The notes: a model not told the origin generated them from the sequence alone. Numbered from the stretch's first letter, positions 18,329-26,471 are shown. The stretch is 38,076 nt of DNA from Bacillota bacterium (GCA_012520795.1 JAAYNP010000103.1:1-38076); one strand, 5' to 3'. Translations and numbers: made by a program.

Positions 18329-19068
18329 TAATATCCCCCCTGCTCACCTTGACCGCCGGTAAGAAAACTCTTCACCAACGGTATTTGCGCTTGCTCCATT
18401 TCGGCCGCCGTACCCACAAAAATTATTTCACCCTCATGCAGTAGAGCCACGCGGTCAGCGATTTTGAAAGCTCCTTCCAAATCATGGGTGACAACCACGG
18501 AAGTCACTTGCAGACGCTCGTTGAGATCTCTTATTAAACTCAAGATCGTATTGCTGGTCATGGGATCTAGCCCCGAAGTAGGCTCGTCATACAATATTGC
18601 CTGCGGCTGCATGGCGATCGCCCGGGCCAGGCCAACACGCTTTTTCATACCGCCGCTTAGCTCGGCAGGCATTTTGCTTTCCACGTCAGCCAACCTAACC
18701 AGGGCAAGGGCTTCTTTTACTTTCTGAGCCAGCTCACTCTTGCTGATTCGATCATTGCGCCAGGCAAAACCCACGTTTTCAGCAACGGTGAGAGAATCAA
18801 ACAATGCCGAAGATTGAAAAACCATCCCAACTTTTCTGCGGATCGGCCCCAGTTCTTTTTCTGTAGCTTTGCTGATATCGGTGCCGTCCACCAAAATCAG
18901 GCCTGAATCCGGCCTGATCAGCCCGTTTAATAAACGGAGGATTGTACTCTTTCCGGCTCCGCTCAAGCCCATGATTACGAAGATCTCGCCATGATTGATT
19001 GACAAAGTGATCTGCTTGAGAATTTGGTTTCCATCGGCGCTGAAACAAACATCCTTTAGCACGAACAT
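18328..19068 (-). CDS. mlaF: Mla-type ABC transporter ATP-binding protein
   Basis: The ATPase of the phospholipid-transport complex, on the cytoplasmic face. 246 residues from the ATG at 19068, which has GGAGG seven bases upstream; the longer frame to 19215 lies inside mlaE and is not used. Walker A is GLSGAGKST, the signature LSGGMKKRVGLARAIA, Walker B ILYDEPTSGLDP, and the switch histidine lies in VVVTHDLEG. The KKRV following the signature is typical of MlaF-like rather than general importers. It starts 20 bases after mlaE ends. Confidence 0.94.
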   Translation of the reverse strand: MFVLKDVCFSADGNQILKQITLSINHGEIFVIMGLSGAGKSTILRLLNGLIRPDSGLILVDGTDISKATEKELGPIRRKVGMVFQSSALFDSLTVAENVGFAWRNDRISKSELAQKVKEALALVRLADVESKMPAELSGGMKKRVGLARAIAMQPQAILYDEPTSGLDPMTSNTILSLIRDLNERLQVTSVVVTHDLEGAFKIADRVALLHEGEIIFVGTAAEMEQAQIPLVKSFLTGGQGEQGGY

Positions 19069-19088
19069 GTTGCGTCCTCCAGATCGAT

Positions 19089-19826
19089 CTACCACATCAA
19101 TGCTGAGAGAAAGTAGTTGGAGATGAAGATGCCTATCATACTGCTGACTACTGCTGCGATTGTGGCTGTGCCCACACCCTGGGCCCCTTTGGTTGTGTTC
19201 AGCCCATGATAGCAACCGGCAATCGCCACGATGATGCCAAACACGGCAGCTTTAACCAAACTGCACAAAATATCGTAAATATTGATTGCCCTAATCGATG
19301 ACTGGTAGAATACCATCGGAATAATCCCCACTTGATTGGTAGCCACCACATAACCACCGGTCATTCCAATCAGATGGGCAAAAACAGTCAAGGCAGGCAC
19401 CATGATCATGCAGGCAATCACCCGGGGGACAACCAAATACTGCACCGGGCTGGTGGCCATGGCTTTCAACGCATCAATTTGCTCCGTAACATTCATTGCA
19501 CCCAGTTCGGCGGCTATTGCCGATCCTGCTCTCCCGGCAACCACAACGCCGGTCAAAACCGCTCCCAGCTCCCTGATGACGGCAAGCCCCAACAGTTGGC
19601 CGATAAAAGATTCGGCGCCAAACCGTTTCATTTCCTGGGCAACTTGCAGTGAGAACACCATGCCGGTAAAGCCGTTGATGATCAGCACCAAAGGAATTGA
19701 CCTGACACCAAGGGCCACCATTTGCTGAGTGGTGTTCTTGAATTCCACATCGCCCCGGACAATATGATAGAATGCTTCCATGATCAAACGGGCAATTTGG
19801 CCTACATTCTCAAAAAATCTGATCAT
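19089..19826 (-). CDS. mlaE: Mla-type ABC transporter permease
   Basis: The inner-membrane permease of the Mla complex. 245 residues, with an N-terminal amphipathic helix and about five membrane helices. Family landmarks are FTGMVFSLQVAQEMKRFGAE, the conserved ELGAVLTGVVVAGRAGSAIAAELG spread over two segments, EQIDALKAMATSPVQYLVVPRV, and a glycine-rich last third. ATG behind GAGGAG. It is first in the mlaE-mlaF-mlaD operon. The lipid cargo and direction cannot be read from sequence. Confidence 0.94.
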   Translation of the reverse strand: MIRFFENVGQIARLIMEAFYHIVRGDVEFKNTTQQMVALGVRSIPLVLIINGFTGMVFSLQVAQEMKRFGAESFIGQLLGLAVIRELGAVLTGVVVAGRAGSAIAAELGAMNVTEQIDALKAMATSPVQYLVVPRVIACMIMVPALTVFAHLIGMTGGYVVATNQVGIIPMVFYQSSIRAINIYDILCSLVKAAVFGIIVAIAGCYHGLNTTKGAQGVGTATIAAVVSSMIGIFISNYFLSALMW

Positions 19827-19853
19827 TGCCTGGACTCCTCGTCATGCATCTAA

Positions 19854-19881
19854 ACTATATGATATATTCTTGATCCGGCAA
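19854..19881 (-). promoter_or_regulatory. promoter for the mlaEFD operon
   Basis: On the minus strand TTGCCG (19876-19881), 16 bases, TATAGT (19854-19859), 28 bases before the mlaE start, in the only gap between the folD terminator and mlaE. Confidence 0.55.
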
Positions 19882-19896
19882 ATGAACTCCTGCGAA

Positions 19897-19926
19897 AAAA
19901 ACGCCGGCCAAAGCTGGCAGCGTTTT
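19897..19926 (-). terminator. intrinsic terminator after folD
   Basis: Minus-strand AAAACGC-T-GCC pairs with GGC-CG-GCGTTTT, continuing into a run of T. It lies 10 bases past the folD stop. Confidence 0.7.
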
Positions 19927-19935
19927 CAATGCAAT

Positions 19936-20775
19936 CTAATCTGCCGCTGACACTGTGTTGGCCAGCAGCATGGCGATAGTCATCGGCCCAACTCCACCCG
20001 GCACCGGCGTAATCCATCCCGCCACTTCCTTAACTTGGCCGAAGTCGACATCACCGACTGTCTTCTTGCCGACTCTATTGATGCCTACATCAATCACAAC
20101 CGCCCCGGTCTTTACCCACTCAGCTTTAACCATCTGCGGCCTTCCAACAGCTACAACCAGAATTTCTGCCTGCCTGGCTTCGGCCACCAAATCTTTCGTG
20201 CGGGAATGGCAGATAGTGACCGTGGCATTCCGCTGCAGCAAAAGCTGGGCAATGGGTTTGCCCACTATATTGCTGCGCCCGATTACAACTGCCTTTTTGC
20301 CTGCCGGATCAATCTTGATCCAGTCAAGCATCTTCATAATGCCCGCCGGAGTACAAGGGGGATAAGCCTTGGCTCCTATCGTCAGCCGGCCCACATTGAT
20401 GGGGTGAAACCCGTCCACATCCTTCTCGGGGTGGATCCGCATGATCACTTCCTCTTCGTTCAGGCCTTCGGGAAGAGGCAGCTGCACAAGGATTCCATGG
20501 ATTTTGGGATCGCTGTTAAGCTGATCAATCAGTTCCAGCAGCTGCTTCTGGCTGATCGTTTCCGGCAGCCGGTGTTCCTCTGAGTAAATACCCACCTCCT
20601 GGCAGGCCTTTTGCTTCATCCTTACATAGAGCTGTGAGGCAGGGTTTTCTCCTACCAGGACAACGGCCAACCCAGGCCTGGGCCTTCCCTGTTCCAAGCG
20701 AACCTGAATCTGCCGGGCCAGGTTATTACGGATTTGTTGGGCAATCTGTCTGCCGTCAATTATTTGTGCCCCCAC
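19936..20775 (-). CDS. folD: bifunctional methylene-THF dehydrogenase / methenyl-THF cyclohydrolase
   Basis: Interconverts 5,10-methylene-, methenyl- and 10-formyl-tetrahydrofolate using NADP+. 279 residues from the GTG at 20775, which has AAGGAGGAG eight bases upstream; the frame extends to 20841 but without a site. Key segments are the catalytic lysine in [21 protein letters not shown], the [15 protein letters not shown] dinucleotide loop, and the C-terminal [16 protein letters not shown]. It stands alone between the tRNA-Arg terminator and its own terminator. Confidence 0.96.
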   Translation of the reverse strand: MGAQIIDGRQIAQQIRNNLARQIQVRLEQGRPRPGLAVVLVGENPASQLYVRMKQKACQEVGIYSEEHRLPETISQKQLLELIDQLNSDPKIHGILVQLPLPEGLNEEEVIMRIHPEKDVDGFHPINVGRLTIGAKAYPPCTPAGIMKMLDWIKIDPAGKKAVVIGRSNIVGKPIAQLLLQRNATVTICHSRTKDLVAEARQAEILVVAVGRPQMVKAEWVKTGAVVIDVGINRVGKKTVGDVDFGQVKEVAGWITPVPGGVGPMTIAMLLANTVSAAD

Positions 20776-20842
20776 ACGTTTCTCCTCCTTGCTACAGCTT
20801 ATGGTGGTTGGTTTCGGCATATTACTGTTTATTTCCTGCAAT

Positions 20843-20878
20843 AAAAAAAGACCGGAAATATGGAATAATTCTCGGTCT
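20843..20878 (-). terminator. intrinsic terminator after tRNA-Arg
   Basis: Minus-strand AGACCG / CGGTCT stem (20849-20878) with inner GAA/TTC pairing, followed by seven T residues. It lies 14 bases past the tRNA CCA end. Confidence 0.7.
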
Positions 20879-20891
20879 CAATGTTAAAATA

Positions 20892-20966
<75 letters not shown>

Positions 20967-20979
20967 ATGACCATTTGTA

Positions 20980-21008
20980 ATTATAACACTCGCCAGCCTG
21001 CCCGTCAA
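20980..21008 (-). promoter_or_regulatory. promoter for tRNA-Arg
   Basis: TTGACG (21003-21008), 17 bases, TATAAT (20980-20985) on the minus strand, 14 bases before the tRNA 5' end. It is divergent from the tRNA-Gly promoter. Confidence 0.8.
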
Positions 21009-21018
21009 GAATTCATAC

Positions 21019-21046
21019 TTGCACACCGGCCAAAAAGTGATATAAT
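21019..21046 (+). promoter_or_regulatory. promoter for tRNA-Gly
   Basis: TTGCAC (21019-21024), 16 bases, TATAAT (21041-21046), 11 bases before the tRNA 5' end. Confidence 0.8.
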
Positions 21047-21057
21047 ATTCTTAGCCA

Positions 21058-21133
21058 GCGGATGTAGCTCAATTGGTAGAGTATCGGCTTCCCAAGCCGG
21101 GGGTTGCGGGTTCGAGGCCCGTCATCCGCTCCA
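21058..21133 (+). tRNA. tRNA-Gly (anticodon CCC)
   Basis: Cloverleaf with acceptor GCGGATG/CATCCGC, anticodon stem TCGGC/GCCGG and loop TTCCCAA, T arm GCGGG TTCGAGG CCCGT, discriminator T and encoded CCA. It reads GGG. It is the only plus-strand RNA gene in this cluster. Confidence 0.96.
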
Positions 21134-21152
21134 TTTTAATTAACCAACACAG

Positions 21153-21187
21153 GCTCGATTGCGGGTAGGCTCCGCAATCGGGCTTTT
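21153..21187 (+). terminator. intrinsic terminator after tRNA-Gly
   Basis: CGATTGCGG (21156-21164) and CCGCAATCG (21172-21180) form a 9-bp stem, extended by GCT/GGC pairing, followed by TTTT. It abuts the 3' end of the convergent FMN-binding gene. Confidence 0.75.
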
Positions 21188-21581
21188 ACATTTTGTCTGC
21201 TGCTTTTAAGGCATTTTTGGCTGCTTCCCGGAATTTTTCCCCGGTGCCGGTCGCCTCGGTAATATTGTCCACCTTGTCCGGGTTCTGGGTCTCAACCAAC
21301 TGGGCTTCATATTTGGGAATTGCCTCAATTGCCTGCGGCCAGGGGTATTCCGAACCTTTGGGTTTGCCTTCGCCATCATACTCCACATACTCTGCAGACG
21401 TGATCTTGCCGTCTTCAACCTTTATCTGAATTGCTCCGTAGTTGCCCCGCTCATCAGTGACGGATTTTCCTTCGTATGTACCGTCTTTGTAGCTTACGGC
21501 GCTGGACTGGCGGTTGAAATACCAAGCGCCGGCAATAATCAAAGCCACCGCCACAATGGCGATCCACATCCTGTTCATCAA
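21186..21581 (-). CDS. membrane-anchored FMN-binding domain protein
   Basis: 131 residues. An N-terminal anchor (about 5-21) places the rest outside the inner membrane. Residues about 35-128 form an FMN_bind domain, as in RnfG/NqrC-like proteins. The flavinylation motif reads D105-N-I-T-E-A-T111, close to the DxxSGAT pattern where ApbE attaches FMN to the last Thr, but with Glu replacing Gly. It is a stand-alone gene between tRNA units, with no Rnf or ApbE gene visible. It probably acts as a small extracytoplasmic electron carrier. Confidence 0.8.
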   Translation of the reverse strand: MMNRMWIAIVAVALIIAGAWYFNRQSSAVSYKDGTYEGKSVTDERGNYGAIQIKVEDGKITSAEYVEYDGEGKPKGSEYPWPQAIEAIPKYEAQLVETQNPDKVDNITEATGTGEKFREAAKNALKAADKM

Positions 21582-21661
21582 GTTACCTCCGTCCGTTCTC
21601 TATATTTGTCAGTAGTGTTCGCCAAACAAAGCCAAACTATTCCAAATGCATTCCAGACAAC

Positions 21662-21690
21662 AAAACTCCTTCCTGTAAACAGGAAGGAGT
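21662..21690 (-). terminator. intrinsic terminator of the tRNA-Lys-Glu unit
   Basis: Perfect 11-bp stem ACTCCTTCCTG / CAGGAAGGAGT with a 4-base loop, followed on the minus strand by TTTT. On the plus strand it is followed by a T5 run, so it could work both ways. Confidence 0.75.
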
Positions 21691-21700
21691 CGGTTTTTCA

Positions 21701-21776
21701 TGGTACCCCCAACCGGATTTGAGCCGGTGCCTTCGCCGTGAAAGGGCGGTGTCCTAGGCCGCTAGACGATGGGGGC
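21701..21776 (-). tRNA. tRNA-Glu (anticodon TTC)
   Basis: Cloverleaf with acceptor GCCCCCA/TGGGGGT (first pair G-U), anticodon loop CTTTCAC, T arm ACCGG CTCAAAT CCGGT, discriminator A and encoded CCA. One base separates its 5' end from the CCA of tRNA-Lys. Confidence 0.95.
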
Positions 21777-21777
21777 A

Positions 21778-21853
21778 TGGTGAGCCATCCGCGATTCGAA
21801 CGCGGGACACCCGGATTAAAAGTCCGGTGCTCTACCTGCTGAGCTAATGGCTC
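21778..21853 (-). tRNA. tRNA-Lys (anticodon TTT)
   Basis: Cloverleaf with acceptor GAGCCAT/ATGGCTC, anticodon stem CCGGA/TCCGG and loop CTTTTAA, T arm CCGCG TTCGAAT CGCGG, discriminator A and encoded CCA. It is first in a two-tRNA transcript with tRNA-Glu. Confidence 0.96.
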
Positions 21854-21871
21854 CAATTGCACGCATTGACT

Positions 21872-21900
21872 ATTGTACAAAATAGCCCATATTTCGTCAA
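21872..21900 (-). promoter_or_regulatory. promoter for tRNA-Lys-Glu
   Basis: TTGACG (21895-21900), 17 bases, TACAAT (21872-21877) on the minus strand. The -35 box overlaps the tatD stop codon. Confidence 0.75.
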
Positions 21901-22667
21901 CCCACTTTTGGTTTGATGCCGAAAAAGGCTTGTGTATTTGCGGTAGTGACCGCAATCAATTCTTCCACCGGTATGCTGTGCAGCTCACTAAGTTTCTCCG
22001 CCACATGCTTTACCCATGCCGGCTCGTTTCTTTTACCCCGGTGTGGGACAGGGGCCAAATAAGGGCAGTCGGTCTCGATCAACAGGCGATCCAAGGGGAC
22101 TGCCGCAGCAACCTGCCGCAGTTTATGGGCGTTCTTGAATGTCACGGGCCCGGCAAAAGAAATATAACAGCCCAAATCAAGATAGATTCTGGCACTTTCC
22201 ACGCTTTGGGAATAGCAGTGCATCAGGTAACGGTTACCGGGGTGCTCACGGATGATGGCCAATGTGTCCTGGGTGGCATCGCGGGAGTGGACCACCACCG
22301 GCAGGCCCAGCCTTTCCGCCAGCTCCAAATGCCGATGAAACACCTGCTGCTGGATCTCCCGGGGTGAATTGTCGTAGTAATAGTCCAACCCTGTTTCACC
22401 GATGGCCACAACTTGCGGCGCCCGGGCCAGCTGTTCCAGCTCGGCCAGGATTTCCGGTGTCACTTTCTGTGCATAATGGGGATGCACACCAGTGACGGCG
22501 TGCATCCAATCATATTCGGCAGCCAATTCCACGGCCCTCCGGGAAGAAGGAAGATCATAGCCAATATTGATGATCCCCGTCACCCCGGCAGCCTTGGCTC
22601 TTTGGATCACCTCGTGGAGATCGGCGTCGAAATCCGGATCATTAAGATGCGCGTGACTGTCAATCAC
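21897..22667 (-). CDS. tatD: TatD family metal-dependent hydrolase
   Basis: A TIM-barrel amidohydrolase-fold enzyme; family members act as 3'-5' DNA/RNA exonucleases or D-aminoacyl hydrolases. 256 residues. Metal ligands visible are H5 and H7 (DSHAHL), Glu in IGETGLDYYY, His in VVVHSRDA, His in LMHCYS, and Asp in IETDCPYLAP. GTG start with AGGAGG seven bases upstream; that site contains the metG stop codon, so the two genes are coupled. The metG-tatD order is common in Firmicutes. Confidence 0.94.
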   Translation of the reverse strand: MIDSHAHLNDPDFDADLHEVIQRAKAAGVTGIINIGYDLPSSRRAVELAAEYDWMHAVTGVHPHYAQKVTPEILAELEQLARAPQVVAIGETGLDYYYDNSPREIQQQVFHRHLELAERLGLPVVVHSRDATQDTLAIIREHPGNRYLMHCYSQSVESARIYLDLGCYISFAGPVTFKNAHKLRQVAAAVPLDRLLIETDCPYLAPVPHRGKRNEPAWVKHVAEKLSELHSIPVEELIAVTTANTQAFFGIKPKVG

Positions 22668-22678
22668 GGTTTAACCTC

Positions 22679-24643
22679 CTATTTTACCCGGCTGCCCGGT
22701 GCAATTCGACTGGAAACAGAGACAAGCTCAAGAGTGCCGTCGGATGAAGTGGCCGCCAAGAGCATCCCTTCAGATATTTCACCCCGGAGTTTGGCGGGCT
22801 TGAGGTTGACCACAATAATAATGTTTTTGCCAATAAGCTCCTCCGGCTGATAATGCTGGGCAATACCGGCCACGATCTGGCGTTGGCCGTCTCCGGCATC
22901 AACCTGGAGTTTCAAGAGCTTGTCGGCATTTGGGTGTTCCTCGGCACTGACGACCCGGGCAACCACCAGATCCAGCCTGGCAAACTCACTGATATCGATT
23001 AAATTGTCTCCACCGGTTTTGTCATCCCCACTTGTTCCTGTTTCAGCAGCTTTAACCTTTATCTGCGGCTCCTTTGCTGATACCGCTGCAGCTGCAGTTT
23101 TGACTTCCACCTTGGTGTGAATCCTGGGGAAAATGGGATCTCCTTTGTGGGTTATGGTACCGGGCCTGAGCCCAGCCCACTCAACCGCATCAATCAAAAG
23201 CTCGTCAAGGGGTTCGTCAATTCCCAGCTGCTGCCAAATCCTGGCGCTGGTTTCCGGAATGAAAGCTTTGAGCAGCAGAGCCAGGATTCTCAGCAGTTCA
23301 AAGACATTATACATAACTGTATCCAGGCGGCCCTTCTGTTCCGGATCTTTGGCCAATGCCCAAGGAGCTGTTTCATCAATATACTTGTTGCCCCTGCGGA
23401 CCAGTTGCCACAAAGCAGCCAGGGCATCATTGATGGCCAACTTGTCAATCAACTCTCTGAATTTGCCCACGGTATCCTCGGCAAACATCACCAGGTTGTG
23501 ATCGACTTGTTCCGGCTGAATCGGCGCAGGAATTATACCGCCATGATACTTCTCCAGCATGGCGAGGCTCCGGTTGAGCAGATTACCCAAGTCATTGGCG
23601 AGATCGGCATTGGTCCTTTCAATGAGTGCCTGGCGGTTGAAATTGCCGTCCTGGCCGAAGGAAATCTCTCTTAACAGGAAATAGCGGATTGGATCGACGC
23701 CGAACTCTTCAATCAAGGCAATGGGATCGACCACGTTCCCTTTGGATTTGGACATCTTGTCGCTGTCGAACAAGAGCCACCCATGGCCGAAGATGATCTT
23801 CGGCAGAGGCAGATCCAGCGCCATGAGGATAATCGGCCAAATGACTGCGTGAAAGCGTAGAATTTCCTTGGCCATCAAATGCACATCCGCCGGCCACCAT
23901 TTGGCGAGCGACTCCTGATTGTCCGGGAAACCGACTCCAGTGAGATAATTGGTCAGAGCGTCGAACCATACGTAAATCACGTGGCCTTCCGCAATCGGGA
24001 CCGGTATTCCCCAATCAAAAGTCGTCCGGGACACGCATAAGTCGTCAAGGCCGCTTTTAATAAAGCTTACCATTTCATTGCGGCGGGACTCAGGCTGGAT
24101 GAATTCCGGGTGATCCTCAATATGTTTCAGCAGCCGATCTGCGTATTTGCTGAGCTTGAAGAAATAGCTTTCCTCTTCCACCAGTTCCACCGGGCGCCCG
24201 CAGTCAGGGCAGTTACTGTCCACCAGCTTGCTTTCCAGCCAGAAGGTTTCGCATGGAGTGCAGTACCAGCCTTTGTAGGTGCTTTTGTAAATGTCCCCCT
24301 TTTCATAGATGCGGCGGAACACTTCCTGCACCGCCCGTTCATGCCGGGGCTCGGTCGTGCGGACAAAATCGTCATACTCGATGTTGAGCCGCCGCCACAA
24401 ATCCTTGAACGTGGCCACAATCCGGTCCACATACTCCTGAGGGCTCACCCCCCGTTCTTCAGCAATCCGCTGGATTTTCTGCCCATGCTCATCGGATCCG
24501 GTCAAGAAGCGGACTTCTTTGCCAAGAAACTTGTGCCACCGGGCCAGCGCATCTGCCACCACAGTGGTGTAGGCATGGCCAATGTGCAGTTTGTCACTGG
24601 GATAATAGATGGGTGTGGTAACATAAAATTTTGGTTTTTGCAT
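22679..24643 (-). CDS. metG: methionine--tRNA ligase with C-terminal tRNA-binding domain
   Basis: A class I synthetase charging initiator and elongator tRNA-Met. 654 residues. HIGH at 20-23, zinc knuckle CTPCETFW...CPDCGR in the connective domain, KMSKS in DKMSKSKGN, anticodon domain around 390-520, a low-complexity Ala/Lys/Gly linker, and a C-terminal EMAPII/Trbp111-like dimerisation and tRNA-binding domain (about 553-654). ATG 36 bases after the T-box terminator. Expression is governed by the T-box leader at 24678-24988. Confidence 0.97.
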   Translation of the reverse strand: MQKPKFYVTTPIYYPSDKLHIGHAYTTVVADALARWHKFLGKEVRFLTGSDEHGQKIQRIAEERGVSPQEYVDRIVATFKDLWRRLNIEYDDFVRTTEPRHERAVQEVFRRIYEKGDIYKSTYKGWYCTPCETFWLESKLVDSNCPDCGRPVELVEEESYFFKLSKYADRLLKHIEDHPEFIQPESRRNEMVSFIKSGLDDLCVSRTTFDWGIPVPIAEGHVIYVWFDALTNYLTGVGFPDNQESLAKWWPADVHLMAKEILRFHAVIWPIILMALDLPLPKIIFGHGWLLFDSDKMSKSKGNVVDPIALIEEFGVDPIRYFLLREISFGQDGNFNRQALIERTNADLANDLGNLLNRSLAMLEKYHGGIIPAPIQPEQVDHNLVMFAEDTVGKFRELIDKLAINDALAALWQLVRRGNKYIDETAPWALAKDPEQKGRLDTVMYNVFELLRILALLLKAFIPETSARIWQQLGIDEPLDELLIDAVEWAGLRPGTITHKGDPIFPRIHTKVEVKTAAAAVSAKEPQIKVKAAETGTSGDDKTGGDNLIDISEFARLDLVVARVVSAEEHPNADKLLKLQVDAGDGQRQIVAGIAQHYQPEELIGKNIIIVVNLKPAKLRGEISEGMLLAATSSDGTLELVSVSSRIAPGSRVK

Positions 24644-24677
24644 GCCAATCTGCCCCCTATACAGGTATTATTGCAAT

Positions 24678-24710
24678 AAAAAAATCTCTTATCCCACTTG
24701 GGACGAGAGA
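24678..24710 (-). terminator. T-box-controlled terminator before metG
   Basis: Minus-strand TCTCT-CG-TCCC pairs with GGGA-TA-AGAGA around a 4-base loop, then seven T residues. It shares the CTCGTCCC bases with the antiterminator, so the two are exclusive. Confidence 0.9.
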
Positions 24711-24988
24711 CTCGTGGTACCACCCAATTTCATCACTGCCTCACAGCAGCGACCTTGACAGGTACTCCAAAACCGGCAGCTGATTTCGCCAGTTTCGTTT
24801 ATACCTTGATGCTGTAACGGGCACCTCCCGGTGCAGGCCTACTGAAGTTCAGCCGACGGCTCCAGAGCCATATTCAGTTATCTGCTTCTGCTAGCTTTCA
24901 CCAACCCTAGCTCGCTGTGAGAAACATCGATAACCTACTCTTCTCTTTCGTTGCCTTTGACTGTATGCTGTTTCCGGGGAAACATCTT
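24678..24988 (-). promoter_or_regulatory. T-box riboswitch with Met (ATG) specifier, controlling metG
   Basis: Minus-strand leader of about 310 bases that binds uncharged tRNA-Met and prevents termination. Visible parts are: Stem I distal hairpin (GAGCTAGGGTTGGTGAAAGC); specifier ATG at 24869-24871 after CTGAAT; Stem III-like CACCGGGAGGTG; and the T-box TGGTACC at 24716-24722 as the 7-base bulge of an antiterminator in which GGG pairs with CCC and ACGAG with CTCGT (24700-24725). The competing terminator is at 24678-24710. Confidence 0.93.
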
Positions 24989-24995
24989 AGCAATT

Positions 24996-25023
24996 AGTAT
25001 AGCATAATGGCATTGTTTGTCAA
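24996..25023 (-). promoter_or_regulatory. promoter of the metG leader
   Basis: TTGACA (25018-25023), 16 bases, TATACT (24996-25001) on the minus strand; predicted start near 24988. A Spo0A-box heptamer lies seven bases upstream of the -35. Confidence 0.8.
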
Positions 25024-25050
25024 GATTTTCTTCGACAGCCTGTTTCCATA
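25023..25050. repeat. 28-bp direct repeat, copy 1, with Spo0A-box heptamer
   Basis: 26 of 28 bases match copy 2 at 25179-25206. It contains TTCGACA (25031-25037), the complement of the 0A box TGTCGAA, placed just upstream of the metG leader promoter. The rest of the 25024-25236 gap shows no gene. Confidence 0.7.
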
Positions 25051-25178
25051 ACCATAGCAAGTCTGTATTCGAAGCACAACCATCGGCTGAAAAAATTAAC
25101 CTAATTCTGGCCATAATTATACCTCGATCGTGGGGCTAATAATTTGGGTTTTTTGGGACATTTTCGCTTTTACTTGAC

Positions 25179-25206
25179 AGATTATCTTCGACAGCCAGTT
25201 TCCATA
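25179..25206. repeat. 28-bp direct repeat, copy 2, with Spo0A-box heptamer
   Basis: Same orientation as copy 1, offset 156 bp. TTCGACA is at 25187-25193. It lies 31 bases upstream of the MFS gene start. A plus-strand TTGACA (25174-25179) adjoins it, but no good -10 follows at normal spacing. Confidence 0.7.
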
Positions 25207-25236
25207 CTATTAAAGAGCGAATAGGAGGCTGGCCAG

Positions 25237-26433
25237 ATGAAAAAAACTACTGCATGGCAGTTTGCCGTGCTCTGCGGCGTACCGTTTGTAATGGTGCTGG
25301 GGAATTCCATGCTGATTCCGGTCTTTCCCCAGATGAAGCAGGCCATGAATCTCACCCAGTTTCAAGTAGGCCTCATTATCACATTCTTTTCCTTGCCGGC
25401 AGGGATCCTGATCCCGTTTGCCGGTTATCTGTCGGATCGGTTTGGGCGCAAAGTGATTATTGTGCCGGCGTTGTTTTTGTACGGTTTCGGCGGTTTGGTT
25501 TCCGGTTTTGCCGCCCTGCTTATGGATCGCCCTTTTCCTGTCGTATTGGCCGGTAGAATTCTGCAGGGGATGGGCGCCGGCGGGACTTATCAGCTGGCGA
25601 TGGCCTTGACAGGGGATATCTTCCAAAGCAAGGAACGCACCAAGGCGCTGGGCATGCTGGAAGCCTCCAACGGCCTGGGGAAAGTGATCAGCCCCATCCT
25701 CGGCGCCCTGGTGGCTATGCTCAGCTGGTATGCCCCTTTTTTCCTGTACAGCATCGTTACCTACCCGATTGCCCTAGGTGTCTGGTTTTTGGTGAAAGAG
25801 CCCAAACATGAAAAAGCGACCGAGAGCTTGAAAAAATACGGGCAGAAGCTTTGTGACGTGTTTTGCCAAAAGGGCAAAACCCTGCTGGCCAGTTATCTCA
25901 GCGGCATGGTGGTGTTGTTTACGCTGTTTGGTGTCATGAGCTGGGTGTCGGATTTTCTGGAAAGCGAATACAAGATCTTCGCCATCAAAAAAGGCTTCTT
26001 TTTGGCGATCCCCGTGACGGCCATGGCCCTGACTTCGTACTTGAGCGGCATGTGGCTGTCAAAACAGCCCCAGTGGTCAAAAGCGGCGGTAATCTTTGGA
26101 ACGGTTGGGGCTACCGTTGTCCTGGTTTTGACTCCGCTTTTTACCAACATCTATCTTTTTATGCTGATTCTGATGCTGTTGGGTGTTTTTATCGGCAGTG
26201 TCCTGCCTCCCGTCAATTCAATCATCACCGGAGCCACCAAATCAGATCAACGGGGGATCGTCACCAGTCTGTACGGCACAGTCCGCTTTTTCGGAGTTGC
26301 TATCGGACCGCCCACTTTCGGGCTGGCCGTCAGCTACGGAAAGTGGGCTATGTTCATCGGAGCGGCGGCAATCTCCGCTGTGGCCGCCCTAGCCGCAGTG
26401 CTGTTTATCACAACTCCCCCGAAACCGGAATAG
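25237..26433 (+). CDS. MFS transporter, drug-efflux-like (DHA1 type)
   Basis: 398 residues, 12 predicted membrane helices. The loop 2-3 signature GYLSDRFGRKVI and the motif-C-like segment in helix 5 (GLGKVISPILGAL) place it with proton-driven 12-helix exporters. The substrate cannot be read. ATG behind AGGAGG with 8-base spacing. It is followed 38 bases later by comA on the same strand. The upstream gap carries copy 2 of the 28-bp repeat. Export of the comA-pathway product is conceivable from adjacency but unproven. Confidence 0.85.
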   Translation: MKKTTAWQFAVLCGVPFVMVLGNSMLIPVFPQMKQAMNLTQFQVGLIITFFSLPAGILIPFAGYLSDRFGRKVIIVPALFLYGFGGLVSGFAALLMDRPFPVVLAGRILQGMGAGGTYQLAMALTGDIFQSKERTKALGMLEASNGLGKVISPILGALVAMLSWYAPFFLYSIVTYPIALGVWFLVKEPKHEKATESLKKYGQKLCDVFCQKGKTLLASYLSGMVVLFTLFGVMSWVSDFLESEYKIFAIKKGFFLAIPVTAMALTSYLSGMWLSKQPQWSKAAVIFGTVGATVVLVLTPLFTNIYLFMLILMLLGVFIGSVLPPVNSIITGATKSDQRGIVTSLYGTVRFFGVAIGPPTFGLAVSYGKWAMFIGAAAISAVAALAAVLFITTPPKPE

Positions 26434-26471
26434 GATAACAGTATGATTTGAAATGAGGGGAGCAAGTGTGC

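Noticed and set aside
19069-19215. N-terminal extension of the MlaF ATPase
   Set aside because: It overlaps mlaE and has no match to ABC ATPase N-termini; ATG at 19068 has GGAGG upstream.
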